From CAZNER01 sp964572065 (GTDB lineage Bacteria; Patescibacteriota; Dojkabacteria; JAHIVN01): DNA of 20,639 nt. The notes beneath the pieces were generated by a model. That model was not told where the DNA came from. It was given only the letters and a program-made list of their open reading frames with translations, and searched no databases. The DNA lies in NCBI GenBank assembly GCA_964572065.1, contig CAZNER010000033.1:1-20639 (forward strand), written 5' to 3'. Below, one piece after another: positions 1 to 8,378 of this stretch. Both the position numbers and the translations under genes were made by a program. Each line of letters begins with the position of its first letter. Position 1 is the first letter of the stretch.

Positions 1-464
<464 letters not shown>

Positions 465-598
465 AGGGAGTAAAATATTGAAATCTTTTATTGTAATGAT
501 GAAAGGTATAAGTTTTGGATAGAATAATGATGTTTTCGCTTTCCTAACACTTTTTTGTTGTTTAAAGGAGCTGTGAACTTTAAAAATTAGGAACTGTT

Positions 599-628
599 TT
601 GCTCATTATTAAGAAGATTTGATATAAT
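599..628 (+). promoter_or_regulatory. Possible internal promoter in 16S-tRNA spacer
   Basis: TTGCTC (599-604), an 18-nt spacer and TATAAT (623-628) preceded by TGA form an extended -10 promoter. The block TTTGATATAATTAGGTTCAT (618-637) matches 19 of 20 bases of the promoter block ahead of tRNA-Ala(GGC) at 14561-14580. That similarity makes a functional or ancestral tRNA promoter more likely than chance in AT-rich spacer DNA. Confidence 0.5.
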
Positions 629-655
629 TAGGTTCATAATTATTATTTGAGTTAA

Positions 656-710
656 GGGGTTTGTATCTTAATTGGTTAGACGCAAATTACGCCTAACCGA
701 TTTGGCCTAG
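656..710 (+). other. Hairpin / tRNA-like relic in the 16S-tRNA-Ile spacer
   Basis: The sequence starts GGGGTTTGTATCTTAATTGG and resembles the 5' half of tRNA-Ala(GGC) (GGGG acceptor start, D-loop TTGGTTAGA). It lacks a proper anticodon arm, T arm and acceptor 3' strand. The D-loop part instead pairs with downstream bases: ATTGGTTAG-a-CG (671-682) with CG-c-CTAACCGAT (690-701), giving a strong hairpin. It may be a decayed spacer tRNA or an rRNA processing hairpin. The rest of spacer 465-736 shows no gene. Confidence 0.35.
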
Positions 711-736
711 GAATACTCATTTATTGAGTTTTATAA

Positions 737-810
737 GGGCCAGTAGCTCAGTCGGTTAGAGCGCAGTCCTGATAAGACTGAGGTCCTTGGTTCGATTCCA
801 AGCTGGCCCA
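737..810 (+). tRNA. tRNA-Ile(GAU)
   Basis: A full cloverleaf can be drawn. The acceptor GGGCCAG pairs with CTGGCCC. The anticodon stem CAGTC/GACTG encloses loop CTGATAA with anticodon GAT at 771-773. The T arm has a TTCGATT loop and the discriminator is A. The 3' CCA is not encoded, so it must be added after transcription. The position between 16S and 23S, followed by tRNA-Ala, is the classical bacterial rrn arrangement. Confidence 0.97.
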
Positions 811-888
811 TTTAAAAATTAAAGGTTGTTCTTTTGTAAATTTAATACAGATACTAGGATTGAGCTACGTATAAATTGGGTGTTGATA

Positions 889-962
889 GGGGACGTAGTT
901 CAGTTGGCTAGAACATCTCGTTTGCATCGAGAAGGTCATGGGTTCGATTCCCATCGTCTCCA
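889..962 (+). tRNA. tRNA-Ala(UGC)
   Basis: The acceptor GGGGACG pairs with CGTCTCC and includes the G3-U70 wobble that identifies alanine tRNAs. The anticodon stem TCTCG/CGAGA holds loop TTTGCAT with anticodon TGC at 923-925. The T stem ATGGG/CCCAT encloses TTCGATT. The discriminator is A and CCA is not encoded. It is the second spacer tRNA of the rRNA operon. Confidence 0.97.
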
Positions 963-1045
963 TTAAGGGTACAAGAAGAATATAGAATAATATATTAGAA
1001 CATAATGATAATATAATATAAACAACTATACAGAATAAAAAATTT

Positions 1046-1072
1046 ATTGCTCTTTAAAAACTGGATAGAAAT
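1046..1072 (+). promoter_or_regulatory. boxA antiterminator and 5' arm of the 23S processing stem
   Basis: TGCTCTTTAAAAA at 1048-1060 closely matches the rrn boxA consensus (TGCTCTTTAACA), the NusB/S10 binding site that keeps rRNA transcription resistant to Rho. The longer segment 1046-1072 is nearly perfectly complementary to 4365-4392, on the far side of 23S. Together they would form the long stem from which precursor 23S is excised, probably by RNase III. The boxA therefore lies inside the processing stem. The rest of 963-1140 shows no gene. Confidence 0.75.
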
Positions 1073-1387
1073 ATAAAACTAAAATTAATAAGTTTTACTT
1101 ATTGATTTTTGGGTTTGTCGTATTTTGTCATGTCATTTTGAAAAGTAAAGTAAAAAAGTGCATATGGTGGATGCCTTGGTAGATAATGCCGATGAAGGGC
1201 GTAGTAGCTTGCGATAAGCTTCGGATAGCTGGCAAACAAGCATTTTAATCCGGAGATACCCGAATGAGGAAACTCGCTTATAAATACGCTTGCGTGTTTA
1301 TAAGCACTTTATAGCGAATTCATAACTATAAAGGGGGAACTCGGTGAAGTGAAACATCTTAGTAGCCGAAGGAAAAGAAAACGAGGT

Positions 1388-1441
1388 CAGTACTTCAAAT
1401 TGAAATTTTCAATAGTATGGAAGTTTCAATTTGAAGTACTG
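1388..1441 (+). repeat. 18-bp perfect hairpin inserted in 23S
   Basis: Arms 1388-1405 and 1424-1441 are perfect inverted repeats of 18 nt with an 18-nt loop. It sits just before ATTCCC..AGTAGTGGCGAGCGAA, where E. coli 23S has only a few bases (CCGAGATTCC). It is therefore an extra expansion segment of about 50 nt. The function is unknown; it may be retained or removed as an intervening sequence. Confidence 0.85.
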
Positions 1442-1883
1442 AACATTCCCTAAGTAGTGGCGAGCGAAAAGGGAAGAGCCTAAACCCTGATAGTAGAGTG
1501 ACATCTCCGAATCTGCGTTGTAGAGGAGGAGATAGATCTGTTCCTTACAAGAATGGTTGCTGTTAGGGGCTTGTAGGATATAACGTTTTTGGTGTTGTAA
1601 GCCCAATGAGTATTTTACAAAAAGTTTTGTTAGTAGAATAATCTTGGAAAGGATTACCGTAGAAGGTAATAGTCCTGTATACTAAAGCAAAAATTTTATA
1701 CTAGTTATAATCCTAAGTACCACGTTAAAAGTGAAATTACGTGGGAATCATTCCAAACCACTGGAAAAGGCTAAATACATTATCTAACCAATAGTGAACA
1801 AGTACCGAGAGGGAAAGGTGAAAAGTACCCCTGAGAGGGGAGTGAAATAGTACCTGAAACCATATGCTTATAAGCAGTCAGAG

Positions 1884-1898
1884 TCCGCCAATGGCGGA
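1884..1898 (+). repeat. Palindrome TCCGCCAATGGCGGA, copy 1 (23S)
   Basis: A 5-bp stem TCCGC/GCGGA with loop CAATG caps a variable 23S helix after the AACCTGAAAC-like block. The same 15 nt recur at 3241-3255 and at 14243-14257. Confidence 0.9.
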
Positions 1899-2430
1899 TG
1901 ATGGCGTGCCTATTGAAGAATGAGCCGGCGAGTTTTTAATAAGTGCAGGTTAATCCCGTAAACGGGTGTAGCCATAGTGAAAGCGAGCTCTAACAGAGCG
2001 ACTTATTGTACTTATTAAAAGACCCGAAACCGTATGATCTATCCATGGCCAGGTTGAATTCCGATGAAAATCAGAAGGAGGACCGAACTCTTTAGAGGTA
2101 GAAAATCTATGAGATGAGCTGTGGATAGCGGTGATAAGCCAAACGGATACGGTAATAGCTGGTTCTCCCCGAAATAACTTTAGGGTTAGCCTTATAATTA
2201 TACAAATAGGGGTAGAGCACTGATTGAATCGTAGGAGTCGTAAGACTTACTGCATTCTCTCAAACTCCGAATACTATTTGGTAGATTATAAGAGTTAGTA
2301 GATGGGAGCTAAGTTCCATTGTACGAGAGGGAAACAGCCCAGATCGACAGTTAAGGTCCCTAATATATACTTAGTGGTAAAGGAAGTGAAATTCCTTAGA
2401 CAGCCAGGAGGTTCGCTTAGAGGCAGCTAT

Positions 2431-2461
<31 letters not shown>

Positions 2462-2516
2462 AAGAAATTTTGCGCCGACAATTCAACGGGGCTAAAGTAT
2501 ATTACCGAAACTGCGA

Positions 2517-2548
2517 CAGTGAAGTAGACTTGTTCTCACTTCATTGGG
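2517..2548 (+). repeat. 32-nt hairpin repeat, copy A (23S)
   Basis: The segment from CAGTGAAGTAGACT to the end of TCACTTCATTGGG folds into a stem-loop. It is 30/32 identical to 4174-4205, a different helix near the 3' end of the same 23S. Confidence 0.85.
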
Positions 2549-2873
2549 TAGGGGAGTGTCACGTATACTGTGAAGGTAAATTCGTGAGAAATACTGGAGT
2601 GTACGAGAGTAAGAATGCCGGCATGAGTAGCGAGATCTCAGTGAAAAACTGAGACACCGATAGTTCAAGGTTTCCTTGGCTATGTTAGTCAACCAAGGGT
2701 TAGTCGGTCCTAAGCTGAGGCTGAAAAGCGTAAGCGATGGATATGCCGTTAATATTCGGCAACTATTATTTTTTGTTGTAACTATGGGGGGACTGAAGAG
2801 GTGAGATTAGATCCTCAGAAGGGTGAGGTTCAAGCATTAAGTTAGTATTTGTTAGTAAATCTACAAGTATGTT

Positions 2874-2888
2874 TCTGCCAATGGTGGA
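2874..2888 (+). repeat. Variant palindrome TCTGCCAATGGTGGA (23S)
   Basis: It differs from the 15-nt palindrome by C to T on both arms (third and twelfth bases), which leaves the stem pairable through G-U pairs. It sits in another variable 23S helix and suggests a diverged copy. Confidence 0.7.
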
Positions 2889-3240
2889 TGAAAGCGAGAT
2901 GTGATGAAGAGCCAAAGTTTTCGAACGGCGGTGATTCTAGTTAGTCTCTTTGCGAGAAAAGCCTCTATGTAAAAAAATAATAACCGTACCGCAATCCGAC
3001 ACAGGTGAACAAGTAGAGAATACTAAGGTGACCGGGTGAATCTTTATCAAGGAATTAGGCAAATTAGTCCCGTAACTTTGGAAGAAGGGATCCCTACTTC
3101 GCTATGCTTGCATAGCTTCGTAGGGCGCAGTGAAATGGTCCGAGCGACTGGTTAACAAAACCACAGGTACCTGCAAACAGGCAACTGGAAGTATAGGTAC
3201 TGACGCCTGCCCAATGCCAGAAGATTAAGGAAGGAGGTTA

Positions 3241-3255
3241 TCCGCCAATGGCGGA
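3241..3255 (+). repeat. Palindrome TCCGCCAATGGCGGA, copy 2 (23S)
   Basis: The element is identical to 1884-1898. It replaces the small hairpin (E. coli GCGCAAGCG) at the tip of the helix that follows GACGCCTGCCC..GCC, just before AACGGTCCTAAGG. Confidence 0.9.
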
Positions 3256-3430
3256 GAAGCTTCTGACTCAAGTCCTGGTCAATGGCGGCTGTAAATATAA
3301 CGGTCCTAAGGTAGCGAAATACCTCGGCGCTTGATAGGCGTCCCGCACGAAAGGCGTAACGACTTGGACACTGTCTTGATAAAAAGCCCGGCGAAATTGA
3401 AATGGCTGTGAAGATGCGGCCTACCCGCAC

Positions 3431-3461
<31 letters not shown>

Positions 3462-3874
3462 CAGCTTAGTATTGAAGTAAGGTTTTTAATGTAGAGAATA
3501 GGAGGGAGACTTTGATTTTCGGTCGCTAGACCGAAAGGAGTCGCCAGTGTAATACCTCCCTTTGAATACTTTTCTTCTAACAATTTCTGCTTATCGCGGA
3601 ATTAGACAGTGCTAGGTGGGCAGTTTGACTGGGGAGGTTCCTTACTAAAGAGTAACGTAAGGTCCCAAAGGTTCCCTCAAGCTGGATGGAAATCAGCTGT
3701 GGAGTGTAATGGCATAAGGGAGCTTTACTGTGAGACTTGCAAGTCGAGCAGTTGCGAAAGCAGGGCATAATGGTCCTTTAATTGTTTGTGGAAACGTTAT
3801 TGCTTACAGGATAAAAGTTACCCCGGGGATAACAGGCTAGTCCTACCCGATAGTCCATATTGACGGTAGGGTTC

Positions 3875-3907
<33 letters not shown>

Positions 3908-3918
3908 GCGGAGAAGCC

Positions 3919-3951
<33 letters not shown>

Positions 3952-4173
3952 CACGTGAGCTGGGTTCAGACCGTCGTGAGCCAGGTCGGTCTCTATCCGG
4001 TGTGGGCGTTGCAGTCTTGAGGGAAGTGGTCCTTAGTACGAGAGGATCAGGACGAGGTAACCTCTAGTGTACCAGTTGTCTTACCAAAGGCATCGCTGGG
4101 TAGCTAAGTTGCTATTTGGATAAGCGCTGAAAGCATATTAAGCGCGAAGCCAATCCCAAGATTAGGACTGCTT

Positions 4174-4205
4174 CAGTGAAGTAGACTAGTTCTCACTTCA
4201 CTGGG
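4174..4205 (+). repeat. 32-nt hairpin repeat, copy B (23S)
   Basis: This is the second copy of the 2517-2548 hairpin, with two differences (t to a at base 15, t to c at base 28). The second change turns a G-T pair into G-C in the stem. It lies in a helix close to the 3' end of 23S. Confidence 0.85.
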
Positions 4206-4364
4206 GAGGTTAGTTGTAGACTACAACATTGATAGACCTCAGGTGTAAGCTTTGTAAAAAGTGTAGCCGAGAGGAACTAATAAACCGAAAACTTTACTTT
4301 TATTGATAACCTATTTCTATAGAAGTACTTTAATTATGATATAGGTGATAATTAGACACGCCTT

Positions 4365-4392
4365 ATTTTCTATCCAGTTTTAAACGAGCAAT
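4365..4392 (+). other. 3' arm of the 23S processing stem
   Basis: attttctatccagttttaaa followed by cgagcaat is the reverse complement, with few mismatches, of the boxA-containing segment 1046-1072. It would close the precursor 23S stem. The remaining 23S-5S spacer (4302-4438) has no gene. Confidence 0.8.
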
Positions 4393-4438
4393 TAAATCAT
4401 TAGATTTTAGTCTATTAGGATATTTCTTAATAGGTTAA

Positions 4439-4558
4439 GACCCGGTGATTGTAGCGTAGTGGAACTACCTCTTTCCATTCCGAATAGAGAAGTAAAACAC
4501 TATAGCGCCGAAAATACTATTCTGGAAACGGGATTGGAAGATAGGTAATTGCCGGGAT
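4439..4558 (+). rRNA. rrf: 5S ribosomal RNA
   Basis: CCCGGTGATTGTAGCG and CCGAATAGAGAAGTAAAAC match 5S helices I-III, and TAGCGCCGA follows as in other bacteria. The terminal helix CCCGGT (4441-4446) pairs with GCCGGG (4551-4556). About 120 nt is normal. No intrinsic terminator follows. Confidence 0.95.
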
Positions 4559-4570
4559 TATTAAAAAGAA

Positions 4571-4576
4571 TGGAGG
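4571..4576 (+). promoter_or_regulatory. Shine-Dalgarno of the S1 gene
   Basis: TGGAGG lies 13 nt before the ATG at 4590 and is complementary to the CCTCC of the 16S tail at 454-458. It is the only strong Shine-Dalgarno seen ahead of a gene in this window. Confidence 0.8.
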
Positions 4577-4589
4577 ATAATTAATTTAT

Positions 4590-5801
4590 ATGAATAGTGA
4601 TAGTTCAGCAAAACAAAAATTAGATGAATATCTTGAAGGGTTAGAGGTGCTCCCAAGGACTTTTGATAAGGGAGATGTTGTAAAAGGTAAAGTTATCAAA
4701 GTGAAAGAAGGGGAAGTATTGATGAATGTTGGAGCTAGATCTGAGGGGGTTATAAGTGGTAGAGAATTGAGTCTAGATGGGAAGAGAGAGAAATTGGAAG
4801 AAGGAGATGAGATGTTGGTATATGTTGTAAATCCTGAAAACGAGAGAGGGCAATTAGAATTATCAATTAGAAGAACAGGAGAAGCAAGGAAATGGCAGAC
4901 TTTGGATAAATGTTTCAAGGAAGGTGATCCTTTAGAGGTTCAGGTAATAGAGGCAAATAATGGTGGAGTGATTGTTGGGATATCGGATATCGGAGATAAT
5001 TTTAGAGGTTTTATACCTACTTCACAGCTAGATAATTCACGAATTTATCCACTTAATGCAGTTGATAGTAAAAAAGAAGCAGCAAGAGAATTACAGAAGA
5101 AATTGGCTGGTTTAATTAACGAAAAGTTAGAAGCCAAAGTTATAGAGATAAATAGAAGGAAGAATAGGGTTATTCTTTCAGAGAAATTGATAAGTGCTGA
5201 GATGGATATAGAACAGAGGGATAAAACATTACAGCAAAGTGAAGTGGGTGATGTATTAGAGGGTGAAGTTACAGGTTTAGCCCCATTTGGTTTATTTGTT
5301 AACGCGGAAGGGGTAGAGGGATTAGTTCACTTATCGGAGATATCATGGGATAAGGTTGAAAAACCAAGTGATTTTTATAAAGTTGGTGATAAAATTAAGG
5401 TGAAAATTATTGGTATAGAAGACGATGGAAGAAGAATTGCTTACAGTATAAAACAGTTACAGGCTGATCCATGGGATGAAATGATTAAGAAATATAAAGT
5501 AGGTCAGATTGTAAAAGGGGTAGTTCAGAAAATTGTTAATTACGGTGCTTTTGTAAGGATCGATGATGAAGTTAATGGTTTAATACATATATCTGAGCTA
5601 TCGGATGGTTTAGTAACTGATCCAGGTAAATTTGTAGAAATTGGAGAAACATATAATTTAGAGATCATATCAATTTCCAAAAGTGAACGTCATCTAGGCT
5701 TAAGTTTGAAGAGAGTTAGAGATAAAGGGGCTAGAAAGGATAAGAAAGAAGAGGTGAAGGAAGAAAGTGCTGAAGAATTAAGAAGTTTGGATAATATTTA
5801 A
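4590..5801 (+). CDS. rpsA: 30S ribosomal protein S1 (four S1 domains)
   Basis: The 403-aa protein has four tandem OB-fold S1 RNA-binding repeats at about residues 25-95, 108-188, 217-290 and 303-376. Repeats 3 and 4 are the most canonical (GLFVNAEGVEGLVHLSEIS; GAFVRIDDEVNGLIHISELS). A charged Lys/Glu tail follows. S1 recruits mRNA to the 30S subunit. Four repeats is the short form common outside Proteobacteria, which have six. The start is fixed by TGGAGG 13 nt upstream. The gene begins about 31 nt after 5S with no terminator or obvious promoter between, so it is probably transcribed with the rRNA operon (inference). A strong Shine-Dalgarno here contrasts with the neighbouring genes. No intrinsic terminator follows. 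Confidence 0.95.
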   Translation: MNSDSSAKQKLDEYLEGLEVLPRTFDKGDVVKGKVIKVKEGEVLMNVGARSEGVISGRELSLDGKREKLEEGDEMLVYVVNPENERGQLELSIRRTGEARKWQTLDKCFKEGDPLEVQVIEANNGGVIVGISDIGDNFRGFIPTSQLDNSRIYPLNAVDSKKEAARELQKKLAGLINEKLEAKVIEINRRKNRVILSEKLISAEMDIEQRDKTLQQSEVGDVLEGEVTGLAPFGLFVNAEGVEGLVHLSEISWDKVEKPSDFYKVGDKIKVKIIGIEDDGRRIAYSIKQLQADPWDEMIKKYKVGQIVKGVVQKIVNYGAFVRIDDEVNGLIHISELSDGLVTDPGKFVEIGETYNLEIISISKSERHLGLSLKRVRDKGARKDKKEEVKEESAEELRSLDNI

Positions 5802-5832
5802 GTCAAATATTTATTTTTCTCATAATTTATTA

Positions 5833-5861
5833 TTTATATTTACACACTTTTTTGGTAGAAT
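5833..5861 (+). promoter_or_regulatory. Promoter of clpC (extended -10)
   Basis: TTTATA (5833-5838), a 17-nt spacer and TAGAAT (5856-5861) preceded by TGG make an extended -10 promoter. Transcription would start near 5868-5869, about 6 nt before the ATG at 5875, giving a nearly leaderless mRNA. Confidence 0.6.
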
Positions 5862-5874
5862 ATTAGCTATTACT

Positions 5875-8343
5875 ATGAAAAGTGATAAAAAACTTAGAAA
5901 ATTAACTGAAAATGCTAAAGAGATTTTAATTGAGTCCTACAATCTGTCTATAAGGAACAATGATTCAGAGGTGAGACTCGAGCATGTTTTTATTTCTTTA
6001 TTATCACTAGATAAAGGTTTGGCCTCTAGATTTTTAAGATCCATTGGAATTGATATTAAAAAGACTATTGAAAGTATTAAGAATAAAATTAAATCCAATA
6101 AAAAAGCATCTTCAAGTGAAATAAAAGTTTCTGATGATGTAAAAGAGCTTGTTAGAGTAGCGTTTTTATTAGCGCACGAATTCGGACATGTATATGTTGG
6201 TACTGAGCATTTCCTTCTGGCTTTTCTTAAAAACAAAACTTTAGATTTTGTTGAAGATCTAGAGAAAGTAGGATTAAATTATAATTCTGTAAAAGAGAAG
6301 TTATTTGCTTATGCTACCTATGCTCCAGGAGTATTTGTACAGGGTAAAAAGGCTGAAAAAAGTAATAAGGACAATGCAGTTAATTATTTCGGTAGAAATT
6401 TAAATCAATTGGCTAGAGAAGGAAGATTGATGCCAATTATTGGGAGAGAAAAAGAGATAAACCGATTAATTAGGATATTATCAAGACAGACAAAAAATAA
6501 TCCAATTTTAACTGGAGAGTCAGGAGTAGGGAAAACAGCAGTTGTTGAAGGTTTGGTTCAGAGGATTGTGAAAGGGGAGGTTCCTGAGTCTATAAAGAAT
6601 CTAGAGATTTATCAAATTGATATAGCCTCTATAATAGCTGGAAGTAAGGTTAGAGGAGATGTAGAGCAAAGGCTACTGGTTTTAATTTCTGAAGTATCTG
6701 CTTCACCTAATAAAGTATTATTCATTGATGAGATTCATATGATTGTTGGAGCTGGTGCTACAGGACGTGATCAGTCAATGGATATAGCAAATATTCTAAA
6801 ACCTAGATTAACAGATGGGGGTATAAGGGTTATTGGGGCAACAACTTTGGTAGAGTATAGGAAATATTTTGAAGAAGATGCTGCTTTATCAAGAAGATTT
6901 CAGCCAATTTTGATAGAAGAGATTTTAGATAAGGATGCTGTTAAGATCCTTTCGGGTATAAAGTATAGATTAGAAGAATACCATGGTGTTAAGATAACTA
7001 AAGACGCTATATTATCAGCAGTGAAACTGTCCGATAGGTATATTGCGGATAGATTTCTGCCAGATAAAGCAATAGATGTTTTAGACGAAGCTGCAGCTGC
7101 AGAGAAATTGAAACAGGAGAATAAGTATAAAAAATATAGTAGAATGAGTAGTAAATTGGTCGAATTGAAAAGGAAGAAAGATAAAGCTTTAAAAAAACGT
7201 TTGTTTGAAAAGGCTTTAGATTTAAAAAAGTTAGAGGGTAAAGTAAAGGAAAATATCAATGAAGTAAGTAAAACCAGAAAGGAATTAATCTCAAGAGGTA
7301 AATTTAAAGTTACAGAAGAGGATATTAAGGATATTGTGAGTGAAATGACAGGTATTCCAGTTACAACTTTAACAGTTGAAGAAATAAAAGCTTTAAAGGG
7401 AATAAAGAGAAGGATAGGCAAAAGAATTGTAGGTCAAAAGGATGCTTTGGATAGAGTTGCTGCAACTTTGAAAAGAACAAGATTAGGAATATCTGATAAA
7501 GGAAGACCTTTAGCTAGCTTTTTATTTTTAGGTCCTACAGGAGTTGGAAAAACCGAGATGGCTAAGGTGATAGCTCAGGAGTTTTTTGGCACTGAGAGAG
7601 CTTTGATACAAATAGATATGAGTGAATATATGGAGCAGCATAGTGTTGCTAAGATTATTGGAGCGCCTCCTGGATATGTTGGATTTCAAGAAGGAGGTCA
7701 GTTGACTGAAAAGATTAGGAAAAATCCATATAGTATAGTTTTATTTGATGAAGTAGAGAAGGCTCATATTGATCTGTTAAATATTTTACTACAAATTTTG
7801 GAAGAAGGTCATATTACTGATAGTAAAGGGAGAAAAGTAAGTTTTAAAAATGCAATTATAATAATGACTTCAAATATTGGAGCTAAGGACATTATTCAGG
7901 ATGAGATTCTCGGTTTTAGTTTAGATGTGAGTGGTAAAAAAGGAGAGAAGGTAGACTCTGCTTATGAAAGGATGCGGGAGAAATTGACTAATGACTTAAA
8001 GAAAGTTTTAAGACCTGAGTTAATTAATAGAATTGATGATGTTATTATTTTTAGGGGTTTAGATACTAAGGATTCTATTAAAATTACAAAAATTTTACTC
8101 AAAGATCTGCAGAAAAGACTAAACGAAAGAAAGGTAAAGATAGATATTACAGATAAAGCAATAGAATATATTGCAAAGAAAGGATTTAGTAAAGAATATG
8201 GTGCTAGGAATTTAAGAAGAAAGGTTCAGGAATTAATTGAAAATCCTTTATCAGATATTATAATTGATAGTGGTGTAAAAGGTACGAAGCTTGTTGTCAA
8301 AATTAAGAAGAAAGGTAAAAAATTAGATCTTTCCATTAAGTAA
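5875..8343 (+). CDS. clpC: ClpC-type AAA+ unfoldase, Clp protease ATP-binding subunit
   Basis: The 822-aa protein unfolds substrates and feeds them to the ClpP peptidase. Order: Clp_N double repeat (about 1-150), D1 AAA+ with Walker A GESGVGKT (214-221) and Walker B FIDE (283-286), a UVR-type coiled middle domain (about 425-465), D2 AAA+ with Walker A GPTGVGKT (553-560) and Walker B LFDE (623-626), and a C-terminal D2-small domain. LRPELINRID carries the arginine-finger region. The tripeptide LGF (679-681) sits where ClpA/ClpC/ClpX bind ClpP, so partnership with ClpP is likely. The short UVR middle domain separates it from ClpB, and no N-terminal zinc finger is present. ClpP itself is outside the window. 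There is no Shine-Dalgarno; the ATG lies 13 nt after the -10 hexamer. Confidence 0.95.
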   Translation: MKSDKKLRKLTENAKEILIESYNLSIRNNDSEVRLEHVFISLLSLDKGLASRFLRSIGIDIKKTIESIKNKIKSNKKASSSEIKVSDDVKELVRVAFLLAHEFGHVYVGTEHFLLAFLKNKTLDFVEDLEKVGLNYNSVKEKLFAYATYAPGVFVQGKKAEKSNKDNAVNYFGRNLNQLAREGRLMPIIGREKEINRLIRILSRQTKNNPILTGESGVGKTAVVEGLVQRIVKGEVPESIKNLEIYQIDIASIIAGSKVRGDVEQRLLVLISEVSASPNKVLFIDEIHMIVGAGATGRDQSMDIANILKPRLTDGGIRVIGATTLVEYRKYFEEDAALSRRFQPILIEEILDKDAVKILSGIKYRLEEYHGVKITKDAILSAVKLSDRYIADRFLPDKAIDVLDEAAAAEKLKQENKYKKYSRMSSKLVELKRKKDKALKKRLFEKALDLKKLEGKVKENINEVSKTRKELISRGKFKVTEEDIKDIVSEMTGIPVTTLTVEEIKALKGIKRRIGKRIVGQKDALDRVAATLKRTRLGISDKGRPLASFLFLGPTGVGKTEMAKVIAQEFFGTERALIQIDMSEYMEQHSVAKIIGAPPGYVGFQEGGQLTEKIRKNPYSIVLFDEVEKAHIDLLNILLQILEEGHITDSKGRKVSFKNAIIIMTSNIGAKDIIQDEILGFSLDVSGKKGEKVDSAYERMREKLTNDLKKVLRPELINRIDDVIIFRGLDTKDSIKITKILLKDLQKRLNERKVKIDITDKAIEYIAKKGFSKEYGARNLRRKVQELIENPLSDIIIDSGVKGTKLVVKIKKKGKKLDLSIK

Positions 8344-8378
8344 TACGGTCAATATTATTTATTAGGACATAGAAGAAA

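Noticed and set aside
1388..1441. Group I/II intron or homing element in 23S
   Set aside because: The insertion is only about 54 nt, a simple hairpin without an intron core or endonuclease ORF.
6900..7421. 173-aa minus-strand ORF opposite clpC
   Set aside because: It is antisense to conserved ClpC coding sequence, rich in Leu/Ser/Phe as expected for the complement of Lys/Glu-rich codons, with no start signal.
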